A DNA stretch of 64,000 nt. It comes from Zhongshania aquatica (GTDB lineage Bacteria > Pseudomonadota > Gammaproteobacteria > Pseudomonadales > Spongiibacteraceae). The stretch lies in assembly GCF_027257955.1 (NCBI RefSeq), contig NZ_JANZNQ010000002.1, positions 62,001-126,000 of the forward strand, read 5' to 3'. Both the position numbers and the translations under genes were made by a program. The stretch's first letter is position 1. Each line of letters starts with the position of its first letter. This document shows positions 7,599 through 18,257 of this stretch, piece after piece. The notes under the pieces were generated by a model. It had not been told where the DNA came from and did not search any database. It was given only the letters and a program-made list of their open reading frames with translations.

Positions 7599-8387
7599 TT
7601 AATGGGGCAAATACTCGCCACCGTTTACGTCCAGCGCCGCTCCCGTTACTGCACAGGCGTAATCGGAGCCTAGAAATATTGCTGCCTTAGCACAATCTCC
7701 GTCATCTGGAATGTGGCCAAGAGGGATATTTTTCGACACCGCTGCAACCTGCTGCTCAACAGTCGGGCCACCAGCGTCCGCGTTCATTTGCAAATAGCCT
7801 TCTACTGCCGGCCCCCACATCCAGCCCATATACGCGGAGTTTACACGAATATTGTATGCGCCAAGCTCCAAGGCTAAGTGCGAAGTCGCGCTAGCCAGAG
7901 CCGCTTTAGATGCTCCATAGCCACCTTGGGTATGCAATGGCTTGCGCGTCACCATCGTGTTGATCATGACAATTGCGCCACCACCCTGCTTTTTCATTTG
8001 AGGGATCGTTTCCAAGGTCAGCGCCATGGTGCCGAATAGATTTACGTCCATGGCCGCGCGCCAGCTATCCAAATTTGCGGTTTCTATCGGGCCGAACTCG
8101 CCAGGATTATATGCACTGTTAAATAAGACATCGATACGACCAAAACGAGCGACGGATTGTTCGACCAGTGCAGCACATTGAGCACGATCGCTAATATCAG
8201 TTGCTACTTTCAACACTTGGGTACCTAAACCTAAAGCTAAAATTGCCGCTTCAGCATCATCTAGCTTACTGACGGTACGAGCGCACATTGCAACTGACGC
8301 GCCCTGCTTTGCCGCCTCGACCGCCAACTCCTGGCCCAGCCCTGGCCCAATACCTGAAACAATTACAACCTTACCATCTAAAAGCAT
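7599..8387 (-). CDS. Short-chain dehydrogenase/reductase (SDR)
   Basis: Classical SDR of 262 residues, NAD(P)-dependent alcohol/ketone oxidoreductase. Visible landmarks are the Rossmann glycine motif SGIGPGLG (residues 11-18), the NSA variant of the usual NNAG motif, and the active-site YGASK. The residue 13 before the catalytic Tyr is Thr (INTM) where most classical SDRs have Ser. The C-terminal TGAALDVNGGEYLP is the usual end of the family. AGGA lies 8 bases before the ATG, and a TATAAT-like -10 is seen at 8409-8414 on the minus strand. Substrate cannot be told from sequence. It precedes the LuxR-type regulator on the same strand. Confidence 0.88.
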   Translation of the reverse strand: MLLDGKVVIVSGIGPGLGQELAVEAAKQGASVAMCARTVSKLDDAEAAILALGLGTQVLKVATDISDRAQCAALVEQSVARFGRIDVLFNSAYNPGEFGPIETANLDSWRAAMDVNLFGTMALTLETIPQMKKQGGGAIVMINTMVTRKPLHTQGGYGASKAALASATSHLALELGAYNIRVNSAYMGWMWGPAVEGYLQMNADAGGPTVEQQVAAVSKNIPLGHIPDDGDCAKAAIFLGSDYACAVTGAALDVNGGEYLPH

Positions 8388-8572
8388 AATCAGATCCTGT
8401 TATTAAATATTATAGGAAGAGTAGAGATTAGCTTAGCTGAGCTGCGTTGTTTCGGCACCACCCATACGGACGGGGTGTGTGGTCTGTTCTATTTACGAGA
8501 GAAGCAATCATGGGACAAGACCTTGCAATGTCGGATGGTTATAAATTTAAGACGACCTAGACGTGACGAAAT

Positions 8573-8974
8573 CTAACTTCCCGCATTCAATGATTTACGC
8601 ATATTCGACGCAATGGTGGCGGCAATACGTTTTGCCTGCTCGGCTTTTGGACCAGAAAAGCCAGTATTCACCGCGTTAACAAAATGCGCTAGCCATCGAT
8701 CAAAATCGCTGATCGAGAGGTTCTGTTTATTATTTAGCTGGCGATGGATGTTCATGGTATGGCGGTGGTAGTTATTTTGGCCTAACAGTAGTTTTTCCCA
8801 ATAGGACTGAATTCGGGGGAAGTGTTCTCGAATATCGATACCGGCAACATCGGTAAAAATAGGGGCTAATTGTTCGTCATTTAACAAATAGCCGTAAAAG
8901 GTTTCTACGAAAGCCGCTATATGTTCCGGGCTATCTAGATCTGGCTTTTGCGTAACCGGTAAATTAAAAGACAT
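8573..8974 (-). CDS. Group III truncated haemoglobin
   Basis: Haem protein of 133 residues, the normal length for truncated globins. It has the group III pattern: FVETFYGYLLNDEQLAPIF near residue 23, then HFPRIQSYWEKLL, YHRHTMNIHRQL with the candidate proximal His, and FDRWLAHFVNAV followed by GFSGPKAEQAKRIAATIASNM. Members of group III are thought to handle nitric oxide or oxygen in microaerobic proteobacteria, but the exact role is unsettled. It stands alone on the minus strand between der and the SDR gene, with no obvious partner. Confidence 0.88.
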   Translation of the reverse strand: MSFNLPVTQKPDLDSPEHIAAFVETFYGYLLNDEQLAPIFTDVAGIDIREHFPRIQSYWEKLLLGQNNYHRHTMNIHRQLNNKQNLSISDFDRWLAHFVNAVNTGFSGPKAEQAKRIAATIASNMRKSLNAGS

Positions 8975-9055
8975 AACTGGGATAAAACATATTATTAGAG
9001 TATACGAACAACATCCGGGTCGCGGACATTGTTCATACCGATGACATTAGTGATA

Positions 9056-10465
9056 CTACTTTTTCTTCCTAGCAGTCTTTGCTTTTGCGAACCGCATGAC
9101 ACGCTGTTTGCGCTCAACCTGCCGCTTTGTGAGTTCGTTCTTTTTACCTTCGAAGGGATTTTCAGAGGTTTTGAACTCAATTTTAATGGGCGTACCCATC
9201 ATATTTAACTCGCGACGAAATACCTTTTCTAAATAGCGCGTATAACTACCCGGTACTTTCTCAGTCTGGTTACCATGAATAACGATGATTGGTGGGTTTT
9301 GACCACCAGGATGCGCGTAACGCAATTTAATGCGACGCCCGTTGATCATTGGCGGTGAATGGTCATGTATTGCGCCTTCTAAAATCGTAGTCAGCATACG
9401 GGTCTGTAGCTGACGAGTCGCCGATTCGTAGGCCTTTTCAACAGACTCGTAAAGATGCCCTACGCCGGTTCCATGCAGTGCCGAAATAAAGTGAATTTCA
9501 GCAAAATCGATAAACTGTAGGCGCCGGTCCAATTCTTTTTTGATATGGTCTTTTTGCTCGGCTGTAAGCCCATCCCATTTATTAATGGCGACTACGACAG
9601 CTCGGCCAGAATCCACGACTTGACCCAATAAATGCAGATCTTGATCGACAATACTTTCGCGTCCGTCCATCACCAAGATCACAACGTTGGCGTCTTCAAT
9701 CGCTTTTAAAGTTTTAACAATAGAGAATTTTTCGACGGCTTCTGAAATATGCTTACGCTTGCGAATACCCGCGGTGTCAATCAAGGTATAGGCTTCGCCT
9801 TCGCGTTCATAATTTATATAAACACTGTCGCGGGTGGTGCCGGGCTGATCGAAAACAACAACACGCTCTTCACCGAGCATTCGGTTTACCAAGGTCGACT
9901 TACCCACGTTAGGACGGCCAACAATGGCGATTTTTTTACCGGTAGCCAAAGACGCTTGTTTGTCATCTTCTTCAGGTGGAAATTGCGCCAGCACGTCGTC
10001 CATTAAAGACCGCACGCCTTTTCCCTGGGTGGCGGTAAGTGGATAAATCATCGCCGCGCCGGTTTTGTAAAACTCCGCTTTTGCGACTTCCACATCTGTA
10101 CCGTCTACTTTATTGGCAACAAAAAATACCGGCTTAGAACAGCTGCGAAGATGTTTTATCAAGCCCTCGTCGGCTGGCATTAAGCCCGCACGAGCATCAA
10201 GCATTAGTAGCACAGCATCGGCTTCATCAATTGCCTGCATAGACTGCTGTGCCATTGGACCGTCGATTCCCACTTCGTCGCCGTTTACACCGCCCGTGTC
10301 GATGACGATATAACGGCGTTTACCGTGATTGGCTTCTCCGTATTTACGATCACGAGTTAGCCCCGGAAAGTTAGCGACCAAGGCATCACGACTTTTAGTA
10401 AGCCGGTTGAACAGAGTTGATTTACCGACATTCGGTCGGCCTACCAAGGCGATAACAGGAACCAT
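9056..10465 (-). CDS. der: GTPase Der (EngA), 50S ribosome assembly
   Basis: Essential tandem-domain GTPase needed for maturation of the large ribosomal subunit. The 469-residue protein has two complete G domains, each with a [10 protein letters not shown]-loop (residues about 8 and 184), DTGG / DTAG G3 motifs, and NKVD / NKWD G4 motifs. A KH-like domain fills the C-terminal 120 residues and ends in a basic tail ([12 protein letters not shown]) that likely contacts rRNA. It is the last gene of the hisS-yfgM-bamB-der series conserved in gammaproteobacteria, 51 bases after bamB. Confidence 0.98.
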   Translation of the reverse strand: MVPVIALVGRPNVGKSTLFNRLTKSRDALVANFPGLTRDRKYGEANHGKRRYIVIDTGGVNGDEVGIDGPMAQQSMQAIDEADAVLLMLDARAGLMPADEGLIKHLRSCSKPVFFVANKVDGTDVEVAKAEFYKTGAAMIYPLTATQGKGVRSLMDDVLAQFPPEEDDKQASLATGKKIAIVGRPNVGKSTLVNRMLGEERVVVFDQPGTTRDSVYINYEREGEAYTLIDTAGIRKRKHISEAVEKFSIVKTLKAIEDANVVILVMDGRESIVDQDLHLLGQVVDSGRAVVVAINKWDGLTAEQKDHIKKELDRRLQFIDFAEIHFISALHGTGVGHLYESVEKAYESATRQLQTRMLTTILEGAIHDHSPPMINGRRIKLRYAHPGGQNPPIIVIHGNQTEKVPGSYTRYLEKVFRRELNMMGTPIKIEFKTSENPFEGKKNELTKRQVERKQRVMRFAKAKTARKKK

Positions 10466-10516
10466 AATTCTACTTAACTCTGATCAGCACTGGGCCGTAT
10501 AACAATATTTTTTGAC

Positions 10517-11668
10517 TTAACGTTCTTGGAGTTTGTAAGCAACTAATTCACCGCTATTTCCGTAGACGTAGAGTAATTTACCATCGACAATCATCGGCGC
10601 GCGCAGTCCATCGCTATCTACACGCTTACGTGCAATCAAGCGTCCATCTTCCATAGACAGCATATGCAGATAACCTTCAAAGTCGCCAACCCCGATAGCA
10701 CCGTCGAATGCTACCGGCTCTGTCAACTCTCTTCGAGCTAACACGGTTTGCGTCCAAAGCGCACCCTGGCCGTTGTCATCGATGGCGTTCACGCTGCCAT
10801 CTGCAGTGACAACATACACATTACCCAAGTTTTCTGTTGCGCCAACGTAACTTGACATATTTTTTACCCAAATGGGCCGACCACTGCGAATATCAATAGC
10901 CATTACCTGCCCTTGATAGCCAGTAGCAACAACAGTCTGACCATCACCCATCACCAGCAAGCGACCATCAACATCGACTAAGCGCTCGATTTCCGTACTG
11001 CCCTCAGACACAGAAATACGTTGCTCCCAGATTTCAGCGCCATTATCTACGTCAAAGGCAACAACACGACCGTTGGCAAATCCGACCATCGCAATATCGC
11101 TGACTATCTTAGGTGTACTCGTGCCACGCAGTGTCAAGCGAGGTACTTGCGAGGAATAACTCCACAGTAATTTGCCATCGTCAAAATTCAAGCCCTGCAC
11201 TTCACCGCTGTAGGTTTGCACGACAACAACAGAACCATTGCTCTGTGGCGCCGCCAAGACTTCACTACTAACGGGTACGCGCCACACGATGTCACCAGAT
11301 ATACGATCTATCGCAATCACTTCGCCATCCGACGTGCCGACGAAAAGCAAAGTGCCAGACACACCCACGCCACCCGCGATACGCAAATCGTAGGACTTTT
11401 TCCAAACCTTTTTACCGTTACTCTTATTCAGCACGGCGACTTTACCGTTTGATGATGCGATAAAGATTTCGTCACCATCAATAGCCGGCGTAATACGATG
11501 ATAAGCCTCTGCTTGACCGTCACCCAAAGAGTAGGACCAAACCTCTTTTAGCTTCTTCTCTGCCTGAAAGTCCGTTAACTTAGCCGGCTCTCGACTGGTC
11601 GGATCAGACGCGCACGCTACCATCATCGCACTCACTAACACGACACCAACTGCAGAAATAAACCTCAT
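10517..11668 (-). CDS. bamB: Outer-membrane assembly lipoprotein BamB
   Basis: Component of the BAM complex that helps BamA fold beta-barrel proteins. The 383-residue protein begins with a lipoprotein signal peptide whose lipobox reads MMVAC (Cys at residue 19). The rest is an eight-bladed PQQ-like propeller, seen as repeated blade motifs such as GEVIAIDRISGDIVWR and GQVMAIDIRSGRPIWV. Its start codon overlaps the yfgM stop by one base, so the two are coupled. BamA is encoded 24 kb away on the same strand. Confidence 0.97.
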   Translation of the reverse strand: MRFISAVGVVLVSAMMVACASDPTSREPAKLTDFQAEKKLKEVWSYSLGDGQAEAYHRITPAIDGDEIFIASSNGKVAVLNKSNGKKVWKKSYDLRIAGGVGVSGTLLFVGTSDGEVIAIDRISGDIVWRVPVSSEVLAAPQSNGSVVVVQTYSGEVQGLNFDDGKLLWSYSSQVPRLTLRGTSTPKIVSDIAMVGFANGRVVAFDVDNGAEIWEQRISVSEGSTEIERLVDVDGRLLVMGDGQTVVATGYQGQVMAIDIRSGRPIWVKNMSSYVGATENLGNVYVVTADGSVNAIDDNGQGALWTQTVLARRELTEPVAFDGAIGVGDFEGYLHMLSMEDGRLIARKRVDSDGLRAPMIVDGKLLYVYGNSGELVAYKLQER

Positions 11669-12345
11669 TACTTAGCCCCTTCTACGGCAACCGCGGCTGC
11701 AGACAAGTCATTAATTTTCATATCTAGCATCGCATTATTCACCGGCGCTTCCTGCTCACGAGCTAATGATCTTGCCCGCTGATACGCAACTAAAGCAGCA
11801 GATCTATCGCCTTGTGCAAATGCAACGTCGCCTTCTAACTCTGAGGCTTCAGCCGCGTATCCGGTTTTTGCCAAGCCAGTCAAATATTTCATGGCTTTAT
11901 CATAATCTTGCTGTGAATAGTAAACCTGCGCCAAACGCATCTCTGCCTGCGCTTTAATTTGTTCACTCGGACGCTGCGCCAAAACCCACTCTAACTCAGT
12001 GATCGCGGCGGCGTAATCGTCTGCTTTAACCGCATATTTTGCTTTGTACAATGCAGCAAACTGGCCATAGCTGAGTCCAGCAAACTTGTCTTTAAGCGTA
12101 TCGGCTAAATGTTGCGCAGTGCCCACACTGCTGCCGTCTCGTTCGACCGCTGCGTCAGCAATTAATAAATTATCGAAAATAGCGGATGCCTCGCCAGCTT
12201 GATCTTGCTGATGGCCCTGCCAGCCTTTCCAACCGAATACGATCGCTAACGCTAGCGCGATACCAAACACGGTCGACTTGCCATTTTCTTGCCACCATCT
12301 TTTGATGGCTTCGATTTGTTCTTCTTCTGTGCGATACGTTTCCAC
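11668..12345 (-). CDS. yfgM: YfgM-like TPR membrane protein (ancillary SecYEG subunit)
   Basis: Inner-membrane protein of 225 residues with a short cytosolic N-terminus (TEEEQIEAIKRWWQENG), one transmembrane helix at about residues 24-42 (STVFGIALALAIVFGWKGW) and a periplasmic TPR domain (QAEMRLAQVYYSQQDYDKAMKYL). In E. coli YfgM binds PpiD at the Sec translocon and hands exported proteins to periplasmic chaperones. Its position between hisS and bamB is the conserved one. Confidence 0.92.
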   Translation of the reverse strand: METYRTEEEQIEAIKRWWQENGKSTVFGIALALAIVFGWKGWQGHQQDQAGEASAIFDNLLIADAAVERDGSSVGTAQHLADTLKDKFAGLSYGQFAALYKAKYAVKADDYAAAITELEWVLAQRPSEQIKAQAEMRLAQVYYSQQDYDKAMKYLTGLAKTGYAAEASELEGDVAFAQGDRSAALVAYQRARSLAREQEAPVNNAMLDMKINDLSAAAVAVEGAK

Positions 12346-12376
12346 TAAACTTCCTCTCCGACTTATCCGGTCGCTC

Positions 12377-13654
12377 TTAAAAATGATTGTTAGAAATAGT
12401 ATTTACCAATTCGGTCAAAGCCACTAACTGTTGTTCGCCTTGGCCCTCACGTAGCGGTTTAACAGCAGCTTGGCCCACTTGCAATTCGTCTTCACCGAGT
12501 ACAATTGCCAATGACGCGCCAGACTTGTCCGCCTTTTTAAACTGACTTTTAAAACTACCGCCCCCGCAATTAATAAGCACCCGCAACGTCGGCATGGCAT
12601 CTCGTAATTGTTCGGCAATTTTAAGGGCTTCAATGTCTGCTTTTTCACCAACCGACACAATAAATACGTCGGCTTGTGGCTGATTATCCGGCGCAACATC
12701 GAGTGTTTCGAGCATCAAAACAAGGCGCTCTATACCCATCGCAAAACCAATCGCAGGCGTTGCTTTGCCGCCCAATTGCTCTACTAAGCCATCGTAACGT
12801 CCACCGGCGCATACCGTTCCCTGCGCGCCAAGCTTATCGGTTGTCCATTCAAACACTGTTAAGCCGTAGTAATCTAGACCTCGCACCAACTTTGGATTCA
12901 GCGTGTAACTTACCCCTGCGGCGTCTAATCTAGCGCACAAACCGTTAAAGTGGCTGCGCGAGATATCGTCAAGGTAGTCACTTAGTACCGGCGCAGCAAC
13001 CAACAGTTCCCGAGTTTTCGGATCTTTACTGTCTAATACTCGCAATGGGTTGGTATCTAATCGGCGCTGGCTGTCTTCATCGAGCTCCTCTTTAAAAGCT
13101 GACAAATATTCCACTAGGGCCTGCCGATAGTTCGAGCGCGACTCTGAATTGCCAATACTGTTTAGCTCGAGGGTAAGCGCATCGCTAATACCCAGCTCCC
13201 GCCATAATCGCGCGGTAAGTAGAATCAACTCGGCATCAATATCAGGGCCGACCATACCGAAGGTTTCAACACCAATTTGATGAAATTGACGCAAACGACC
13301 TTTTTGAGGACGTTCATGACGAAACATCGGGCCGGTATACCACAGACGCTGGATTTGATTGTGTAGAAGACCATTCTGATCACAGGCGCGAACACAGCTT
13401 GCCGTACCTTCGGGGCGTAGTGTCAGGCTATCGCCATTCCGATCCTCGAAGGTGTACATTTCTTTTTCTACGATATCGGTCACTTCACCAATAGAGCGTT
13501 TAAAAAGCTCGGTGTGTTCAACAATTGGAAACCGAATTTCGCTGTAACCATAGCGACCGAGTACATCGCGGACGCGACTTTCTAGGTACTGCCATAAGGG
13601 CGTTTCTGTGGGCAGAATATCATTCATGCCGCGGATAGATTGAATACGTGCCAA
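12377..13654 (-). CDS. hisS: Histidyl-tRNA synthetase
   Basis: Class II aminoacyl-tRNA synthetase charging tRNA-His, 425 residues. It starts with [12 protein letters not shown], carries motif 2 ([16 protein letters not shown] near residue 112), the histidine-specific [15 protein letters not shown] (about 258-272) and [14 protein letters not shown], and motif 3 [16 protein letters not shown]. The C-terminal anticodon-binding domain is complete. It sits 49 bases after ispG and 31 bases before yfgM. Confidence 0.98.
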   Translation of the reverse strand: MARIQSIRGMNDILPTETPLWQYLESRVRDVLGRYGYSEIRFPIVEHTELFKRSIGEVTDIVEKEMYTFEDRNGDSLTLRPEGTASCVRACDQNGLLHNQIQRLWYTGPMFRHERPQKGRLRQFHQIGVETFGMVGPDIDAELILLTARLWRELGISDALTLELNSIGNSESRSNYRQALVEYLSAFKEELDEDSQRRLDTNPLRVLDSKDPKTRELLVAAPVLSDYLDDISRSHFNGLCARLDAAGVSYTLNPKLVRGLDYYGLTVFEWTTDKLGAQGTVCAGGRYDGLVEQLGGKATPAIGFAMGIERLVLMLETLDVAPDNQPQADVFIVSVGEKADIEALKIAEQLRDAMPTLRVLINCGGGSFKSQFKKADKSGASLAIVLGEDELQVGQAAVKPLREGQGEQQLVALTELVNTISNNHF

Positions 13655-13703
13655 AACTAATTCCTATCGACCAAATTATATTAAGAAGAACACCAACAAC
13701 AGC

Positions 13704-14816
13704 TCAACTACGCGCAATAAGGTCTTTTTCCTGTTCTTGTTTAAGAGCGACCTTTTCACGAATTAATTTTTCAAGATGGTCGATCAGCACATCGTTTTTC
13801 ACTTTATGATCAGGCTTGCCGCCCACATACACTAAATTATTGGGCGTACCACCGGTTAAACCAATTTCAGCCTCTTTCGCCTCACCGGGCCCATTTACGA
13901 TGCAGCCAATGACAGCGACATCCAATGGCGTTGTCACGTCGTCTAGACGTGACTCCAATTCATTCATTGTGCTTATCACGTCAAAGTTCTGCCGAGAGCA
14001 ACTTGGGCAAGCAATAAAATTAATACCCTTGGTACGCAGCTTGAGACTTTTTAAGATCTCGTAGCCAACCTTCACTTCTTCTACCGGATCAGCCGCCAGC
14101 GATACTCGAATAGTGTCACCAATGCCATCCATCAACAGCAAGCCTAGACCCACCGCCGATTTCACCGTACCACCGCGCAAACCACCCGCTTCTGTAATAC
14201 CTAAATGTAAAGGTTGTTCGATTTGGCTCGCAATTTGACGATAAGCCGCCACCGCCATAAAAACATCGGAAGCCTTCACGCTTAATTTAAAATCTTGGAA
14301 ATCGAGTTTATCGAGAATATCAATATGGCGCATCGCTGACTCAACCAACGCTTCTGGAGTTGGCTCGCCGTATTTGCGCTGTAATTCTTTCTCTAAAGAA
14401 CCGGCATTTACGCCAATTCGAATCGGAACATTGTGAAATTTGGCGGCATCAATGACCTCACGCACTTTTATTTCACGACCGATATTACCTGGATTTATCC
14501 GTAAACAATCGACGCCATATTCCAGCACCTTCAACGCAATTTTGTGATCAAAATGAATATCTGCAACAAGGGGAACTGACACTTGTTTACGAATTTCCCG
14601 GAAAGCTTCCGCAGCTTCCATACTAGGTACAGAAACCCTAACAATGTCAGCACACGCGGCTTCCAAACGCCGTATTTGAGCAACCGTTGCTGCTACGTCG
14701 CAGGTTTCGGTATTCGTCATACTTTGCACGGATATCGGCGCATCACCACCAACTGCAACATGACCGATATGAATCTGCCGAGACACTCGACGTTTTATCG
14801 GGGATGCCATTTTCAT
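13704..14816 (-). CDS. ispG: 4-hydroxy-3-methylbut-2-enyl diphosphate synthase (GcpE)
   Basis: Sixth step of the MEP isoprenoid pathway, converting MEcPP to HMBPP with a 4Fe-4S cluster. The 370-residue protein is the short bacterial form: a TIM-barrel half and a C-terminal cluster domain with [11 protein letters not shown] (near 269) and [18 protein letters not shown] (near 305), which supply the three cluster cysteines. Its ATG overlaps the rodZ TGA as ATGA, so translation is coupled. Two other MEP or downstream isoprenoid genes (dxr, uppS) are in the same window, and the isc operon is close by. Confidence 0.98.
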   Translation of the reverse strand: MKMASPIKRRVSRQIHIGHVAVGGDAPISVQSMTNTETCDVAATVAQIRRLEAACADIVRVSVPSMEAAEAFREIRKQVSVPLVADIHFDHKIALKVLEYGVDCLRINPGNIGREIKVREVIDAAKFHNVPIRIGVNAGSLEKELQRKYGEPTPEALVESAMRHIDILDKLDFQDFKLSVKASDVFMAVAAYRQIASQIEQPLHLGITEAGGLRGGTVKSAVGLGLLLMDGIGDTIRVSLAADPVEEVKVGYEILKSLKLRTKGINFIACPSCSRQNFDVISTMNELESRLDDVTTPLDVAVIGCIVNGPGEAKEAEIGLTGGTPNNLVYVGGKPDHKVKNDVLIDHLEKLIREKVALKQEQEKDLIARS

Positions 14817-15592
14817 AATTCACCTACTTGTACACGCACCGCATTGCTACTTGCTGAATCTTTCAATTCAACCAACTGTTCATTGTAATACATACTGACA
14901 ACAGGCCAGTACGCTGCAGTGACCGTAACCGGCCCCAGCACTTTGAGCTCTAAGGCATCGCCCTTACGCTGTACTCCGCTTACCGCGACGTTGTTGTGCG
15001 CGTCTCGCAACTCTAGCCATACATCCTCGCCGAACATAAAGCTAAGTTCCGCGGGGGCAATATTCTCAGGCAACGTCACAGGGTCTTCTTTTATCTGCCC
15101 ACCCGATAATAATGTTTCGCCGAGTGAGGGAACTGTCCGCAGCGACAGAAGCGGCGCAATACGTTCATCTAAGACTACAACAGAGAGCTCTTTAGTCCGA
15201 CTCTCACCAAATACCCAACAAGACAACGCCCAAACAATCAATGCCGTAATTAAAGCCAGAAAAAAACCTGCATGTCCCGGCGCTTTAACCTTGCTTTGAA
15301 CGTGGCTATGGCGACGTGTACTTCCCTGCTCATCGCGACGACAAATTCTGTCGCAATCATTCAGCAAGGGAACTTCATCTAGCCCCATATACCGTGCGTA
15401 GCTTTTTATATAACCACGAGCAAACAACGGTGAGTTGAAACGTGAATAATCATTCTGCTCTAACGCTTCTACATAGCTATTCAGTAAATTCAGTGCTTCG
15501 GCTGTTTCAAGCACTGACTTTCCGGCACTGATTCGCGCGTCGTAAAGCACTGATCCCGGGGGCCCGGGGTAAAGCTGTTTCGTTCCCGGCAT
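14813..15592 (-). CDS. rodZ: RodZ-like cytoskeletal/HTH membrane protein
   Basis: Bitopic membrane protein that couples MreB to the cell-wall elongation machinery. Residues 1-85 form an Xre-type helix-turn-helix ([26 protein letters not shown], then [15 protein letters not shown]), residues about 113-133 a transmembrane helix ([21 protein letters not shown]), and the C-terminal 75 residues a periplasmic DUF4115-type beta domain. At 259 residues it is shorter than E. coli RodZ (337), mostly in the periplasmic linker. It lies between pilF and ispG as in Pseudomonas relatives. Confidence 0.9.
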   Translation of the reverse strand: MPGTKQLYPGPPGSVLYDARISAGKSVLETAEALNLLNSYVEALEQNDYSRFNSPLFARGYIKSYARYMGLDEVPLLNDCDRICRRDEQGSTRRHSHVQSKVKAPGHAGFFLALITALIVWALSCWVFGESRTKELSVVVLDERIAPLLSLRTVPSLGETLLSGGQIKEDPVTLPENIAPAELSFMFGEDVWLELRDAHNNVAVSGVQRKGDALELKVLGPVTVTAAYWPVVSMYYNEQLVELKDSASSNAVRVQVGEL

Positions 15593-15601
15593 GATAGTTT
15601 C

Positions 15602-16414
15602 CTAGGGTTCAACCTGCTTATTGTCTTCCATATAGGCTTTATAAAGCAGGTATTCTTCAGATTTCGAATACAAATTCTTCAGGGCCAAGGCAAAGCTCGC
15701 CCTAGAGTTTTTGTCGTCAAACTTATCCGCTAACCGTATCCCCAGCCATAACGCAGCGGCGCTTTGCGCGGTATTTTTACTACGATAAGCGTCATAAAAA
15801 CGCTGCGACTCGGCATACCGGCCCATTCGAAAATACACTTCAGCCAAGGACATCAACACCGCAGCGTCGTCCCCCTGCATAAGGAAGGCGCGCTTAAACG
15901 CATCTTCAGCTTTTGAATAAGCTTCGAGCTGCATATAGCAACGCCCAAGATTAACAAACGCTTCTACGCGGCGCTCATACAATAATTCTTGTACAACCAC
16001 TTCCAACTGGGTTGCCGCTTCTTGATAACGCTCTCGGGCATAAAGAAACGCCGCGTAATTATTCCGTACTCTGGACGCTTTCGGAGCAAGGGAAATGGAC
16101 CGCAAATAATATTGCTCAGCCAATTCAAGCTCGCCAGTGTTCTGAAAAACCAGTGCTAAAGCTTCTAAGGTTTCTGGATTGTTTTTGTCTTCCGCCTCAA
16201 CGTACTGTAAGTGCCGTTTCGCCTGATCCCAATTACCCTGCGCAATGTAACTTCGCGCTAACTGCAGCGACGTTTCAAATGCTTTCTTATCGTCAGCTTT
16301 AGACGCAAAACCACCGCTTCTTGTCGTCACACACCCAGACAACAGCAACGTCGAAAAAAGCATTACCAAAATAAGGGGTAATACATTGATGCCTTTTATT
16401 CTTAACCACGACAT
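15602..16414 (-). CDS. pilF: PilF/PilW-type TPR lipoprotein (type IV pilus secretin pilotin)
   Basis: Pilotin that places the PilQ secretin in the outer membrane. The 270-residue protein has a lipoprotein signal with lipobox LLSGC (Cys at about residue 28) and then about six TPR units (for example AEQYYLRSISLAPKASRVRNN and ALVFQNTGELELAEQYYL). The gene order rlmN-pilF-rodZ-ispG is the conserved one for pilF in Pseudomonas-type genomes. No other pilus genes are in the window. Confidence 0.9.
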   Translation of the reverse strand: MSWLRIKGINVLPLILVMLFSTLLLSGCVTTRSGGFASKADDKKAFETSLQLARSYIAQGNWDQAKRHLQYVEAEDKNNPETLEALALVFQNTGELELAEQYYLRSISLAPKASRVRNNYAAFLYARERYQEAATQLEVVVQELLYERRVEAFVNLGRCYMQLEAYSKAEDAFKRAFLMQGDDAAVLMSLAEVYFRMGRYAESQRFYDAYRSKNTAQSAAALWLGIRLADKFDDKNSRASFALALKNLYSKSEEYLLYKAYMEDNKQVEP

Positions 16415-16433
16415 ACAGTATGCTCCCGAAAAC

Positions 16434-17579
16434 TTATACCAAACGAATAGGCTGTTCTAGCTCTGCCCGTTGGCGATGACGCTCACTACGTTTGGTGCGA
16501 TCTTGTACTTGTCCGGCCAACTGTCCACAGGCAGCGTCAATGTCATCGCCACGCGGCGTACGCACCGTGGTGACATACCCAGCCTCTGTTAAAACCAACC
16601 AAAATCGATTAATCGCATTCTTGCTTGGTCGCCTGTAATTTGACAGCGAGAACGGATTGAAAGGTATTAAATTAATCTTGCAGGGTAAATTGCGCAGCAC
16701 TTCAGCCAATTCTTTAGCATGCTCTACGCCGTCGTTCACACCCGCAATCAAAGTATATTCAATAGTAACTACCCGATGAGTGTCTTCTTGCTTGTCTAAA
16801 TAACGCTGACAAGCAGCAAGCAATTCTGCAATGGGGTATTTCTTGTTAATTGGCACTAATTCGCTTCGTAGCGCGTCGTTCGGTGCGTGTAGCGAGATCG
16901 CCAAAGAAACCGTAGAGACATCACCTAGTTTATCCAGCATTGGAACGACACCGGAGGTGCTCAAGGTGACTCGACGCTTAGACAAACCATAGCCAAAATC
17001 ATCTAACATTAAGCTCATGGCTTCTACAACGTTGTCGAAATTAAGCAGCGGCTCTCCCATACCCATCATGACCACATTCGTCACAATACGCTTATTGCCA
17101 GAATTAAAACCGTCGAAGGACTTAATGGCTAACCAAACCTGGCCAATAATTTCAGACGCAGTTAAATCGCGCATAAAACCTTGCTTACCTGTTGCGCAAA
17201 AACTGCAATCTAAACTGCAGCCTACCTGCGAAGAAACGCACAGTGTGCCGCGCTGACCATCGGGAATCAGTACAGTTTCGACTAGATTATTGCCACCGAC
17301 TTCTACCGCCCACTTACGGGTACCGTCGGTGGAATCCAGTTGTTTAACCACATTGGGGGGACGAATTTCGGCAAGCTCCTGCAACTTTGCACGCAAGGGC
17401 TTGCCGAGATTCGTCATGTCATCAAAATTGTCGATCCCCGAGTGGTGTATCCACTTGAGGATCTGTTGGGCACGAAAAGGCTTTTCACCGATAGAGGTGA
17501 GGTAGGCTTCCATCTTCTTGCGCGACATGCCAAGCAAATTAACTTTGGTCTGCTGAACTGCCACAGTTGATGTTTCCAT
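16434..17579 (-). CDS. rlmN: Dual-specificity 23S rRNA/tRNA adenine-C2 methyltransferase RlmN
   Basis: Radical SAM enzyme methylating A2503 of 23S rRNA and A37 of some tRNAs. The 381-residue protein has the CX3CX2C cluster motif as CSLDCSFC (about residues 122-129), the SAM-binding GMGEP, and near the C-terminus [10 protein letters not shown], which carries the cysteine used in the covalent intermediate. Length equals that of E. coli RlmN within three residues. It sits between ndk and pilF, as in many gammaproteobacteria. Confidence 0.97.
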   Translation of the reverse strand: METSTVAVQQTKVNLLGMSRKKMEAYLTSIGEKPFRAQQILKWIHHSGIDNFDDMTNLGKPLRAKLQELAEIRPPNVVKQLDSTDGTRKWAVEVGGNNLVETVLIPDGQRGTLCVSSQVGCSLDCSFCATGKQGFMRDLTASEIIGQVWLAIKSFDGFNSGNKRIVTNVVMMGMGEPLLNFDNVVEAMSLMLDDFGYGLSKRRVTLSTSGVVPMLDKLGDVSTVSLAISLHAPNDALRSELVPINKKYPIAELLAACQRYLDKQEDTHRVVTIEYTLIAGVNDGVEHAKELAEVLRNLPCKINLIPFNPFSLSNYRRPSKNAINRFWLVLTEAGYVTTVRTPRGDDIDAACGQLAGQVQDRTKRSERHRQRAELEQPIRLV

Positions 17580-17609
17580 TATCGTGCCCTGAAATGAGCG
17601 AAAGCGCGA

Positions 17610-18038
17610 TTAAACGCGATCACACAACTCACTGGTAGAGAAAAAGAACGCGATTTCACGCGCAGCAGACGCTTCTGAATCCGAGCCGTGTACCGCATTA
17701 GCGTCAATAGACTCTGCAAAATCCGCACGAATAGTGCCAGCAGCGGCATCTTTTGGGTTAGTCGCGCCCATCAGCTCGCGATTCTGCAGAACCGCGCCTT
17801 CGCCTTCCAGCACTTGCACAGTCACAGGGCCAGAAGTCATGAAATCAATCAGTGCAGGAAAAAACGGACGACCTTTATGCTCCGCATAAAAGCCTTCAGC
17901 CTGTTCACGGCTTAAACGCAGCATTTTTGCTGCAACAATACGCAGGCCCGCTTTTTCAAAACGGCTGTAAATTTCGCCAATGACATTTTTGCTAACCGCA
18001 TCTGGCTTGGCTATTGAAAGGGTGCGTTGAACGCCCAT
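17610..18038 (-). CDS. ndk: Nucleoside diphosphate kinase
   Basis: Transfers the gamma phosphate between nucleoside tri- and diphosphates through a phospho-His intermediate. The start at 18038 ([15 protein letters not shown]) is chosen over the longer frame to 18080 because GGAG lies 8 bases upstream and the protein then has 142 residues, the family norm. The catalytic His is in NAVHGSDS near residue 117, with the usual GRPFF and [14 protein letters not shown] segments. It precedes rlmN by 30 bases and is separated from iscX by 219 bases that appear to hold its own promoter. Confidence 0.97.
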   Translation of the reverse strand: MGVQRTLSIAKPDAVSKNVIGEIYSRFEKAGLRIVAAKMLRLSREQAEGFYAEHKGRPFFPALIDFMTSGPVTVQVLEGEGAVLQNRELMGATNPKDAAAGTIRADFAESIDANAVHGSDSEASAAREIAFFFSTSELCDRV

Positions 18039-18076
18039 CGGTCTTTCTCCAAAAAGTAAAACAAGAACAATTTCGA

Positions 18077-18115
18077 GCAATTAAATTGCCCGTCACGAAA
18101 AATCGTCGAATTATA
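18077..18115 (-). promoter_or_regulatory. Candidate ndk promoter -10 and adjacent palindrome
   Basis: On the minus strand a TATAAT hexamer lies at 18115-18110, about 72 bases before the ndk ATG. Between it and the gene is a 13-bp palindrome, GCAATT-A-AATTGC at 18077-18089. No good -35 is seen at the right distance, so the call is tentative; the palindrome could be an operator or a leader hairpin. Confidence 0.35.
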
Positions 18116-18257
18116 CGCGTATTAGCAGCAAATAGGTACGCGAGAGAGGGTATGACAGCGAGTTCCCGCCGGTGTTTCTAGAAAGTTTCGACAAATAATG
18201 GCTGTATACCAAACACCCCGCGCATTCTCAGTGATTAAAAGCCGGAAGATAGCCGAA

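Noticed and set aside
13816-14888. Plus-strand open frames opposite ispG
   Set aside because: They are antisense shadows of the highly conserved ispG reading frame.
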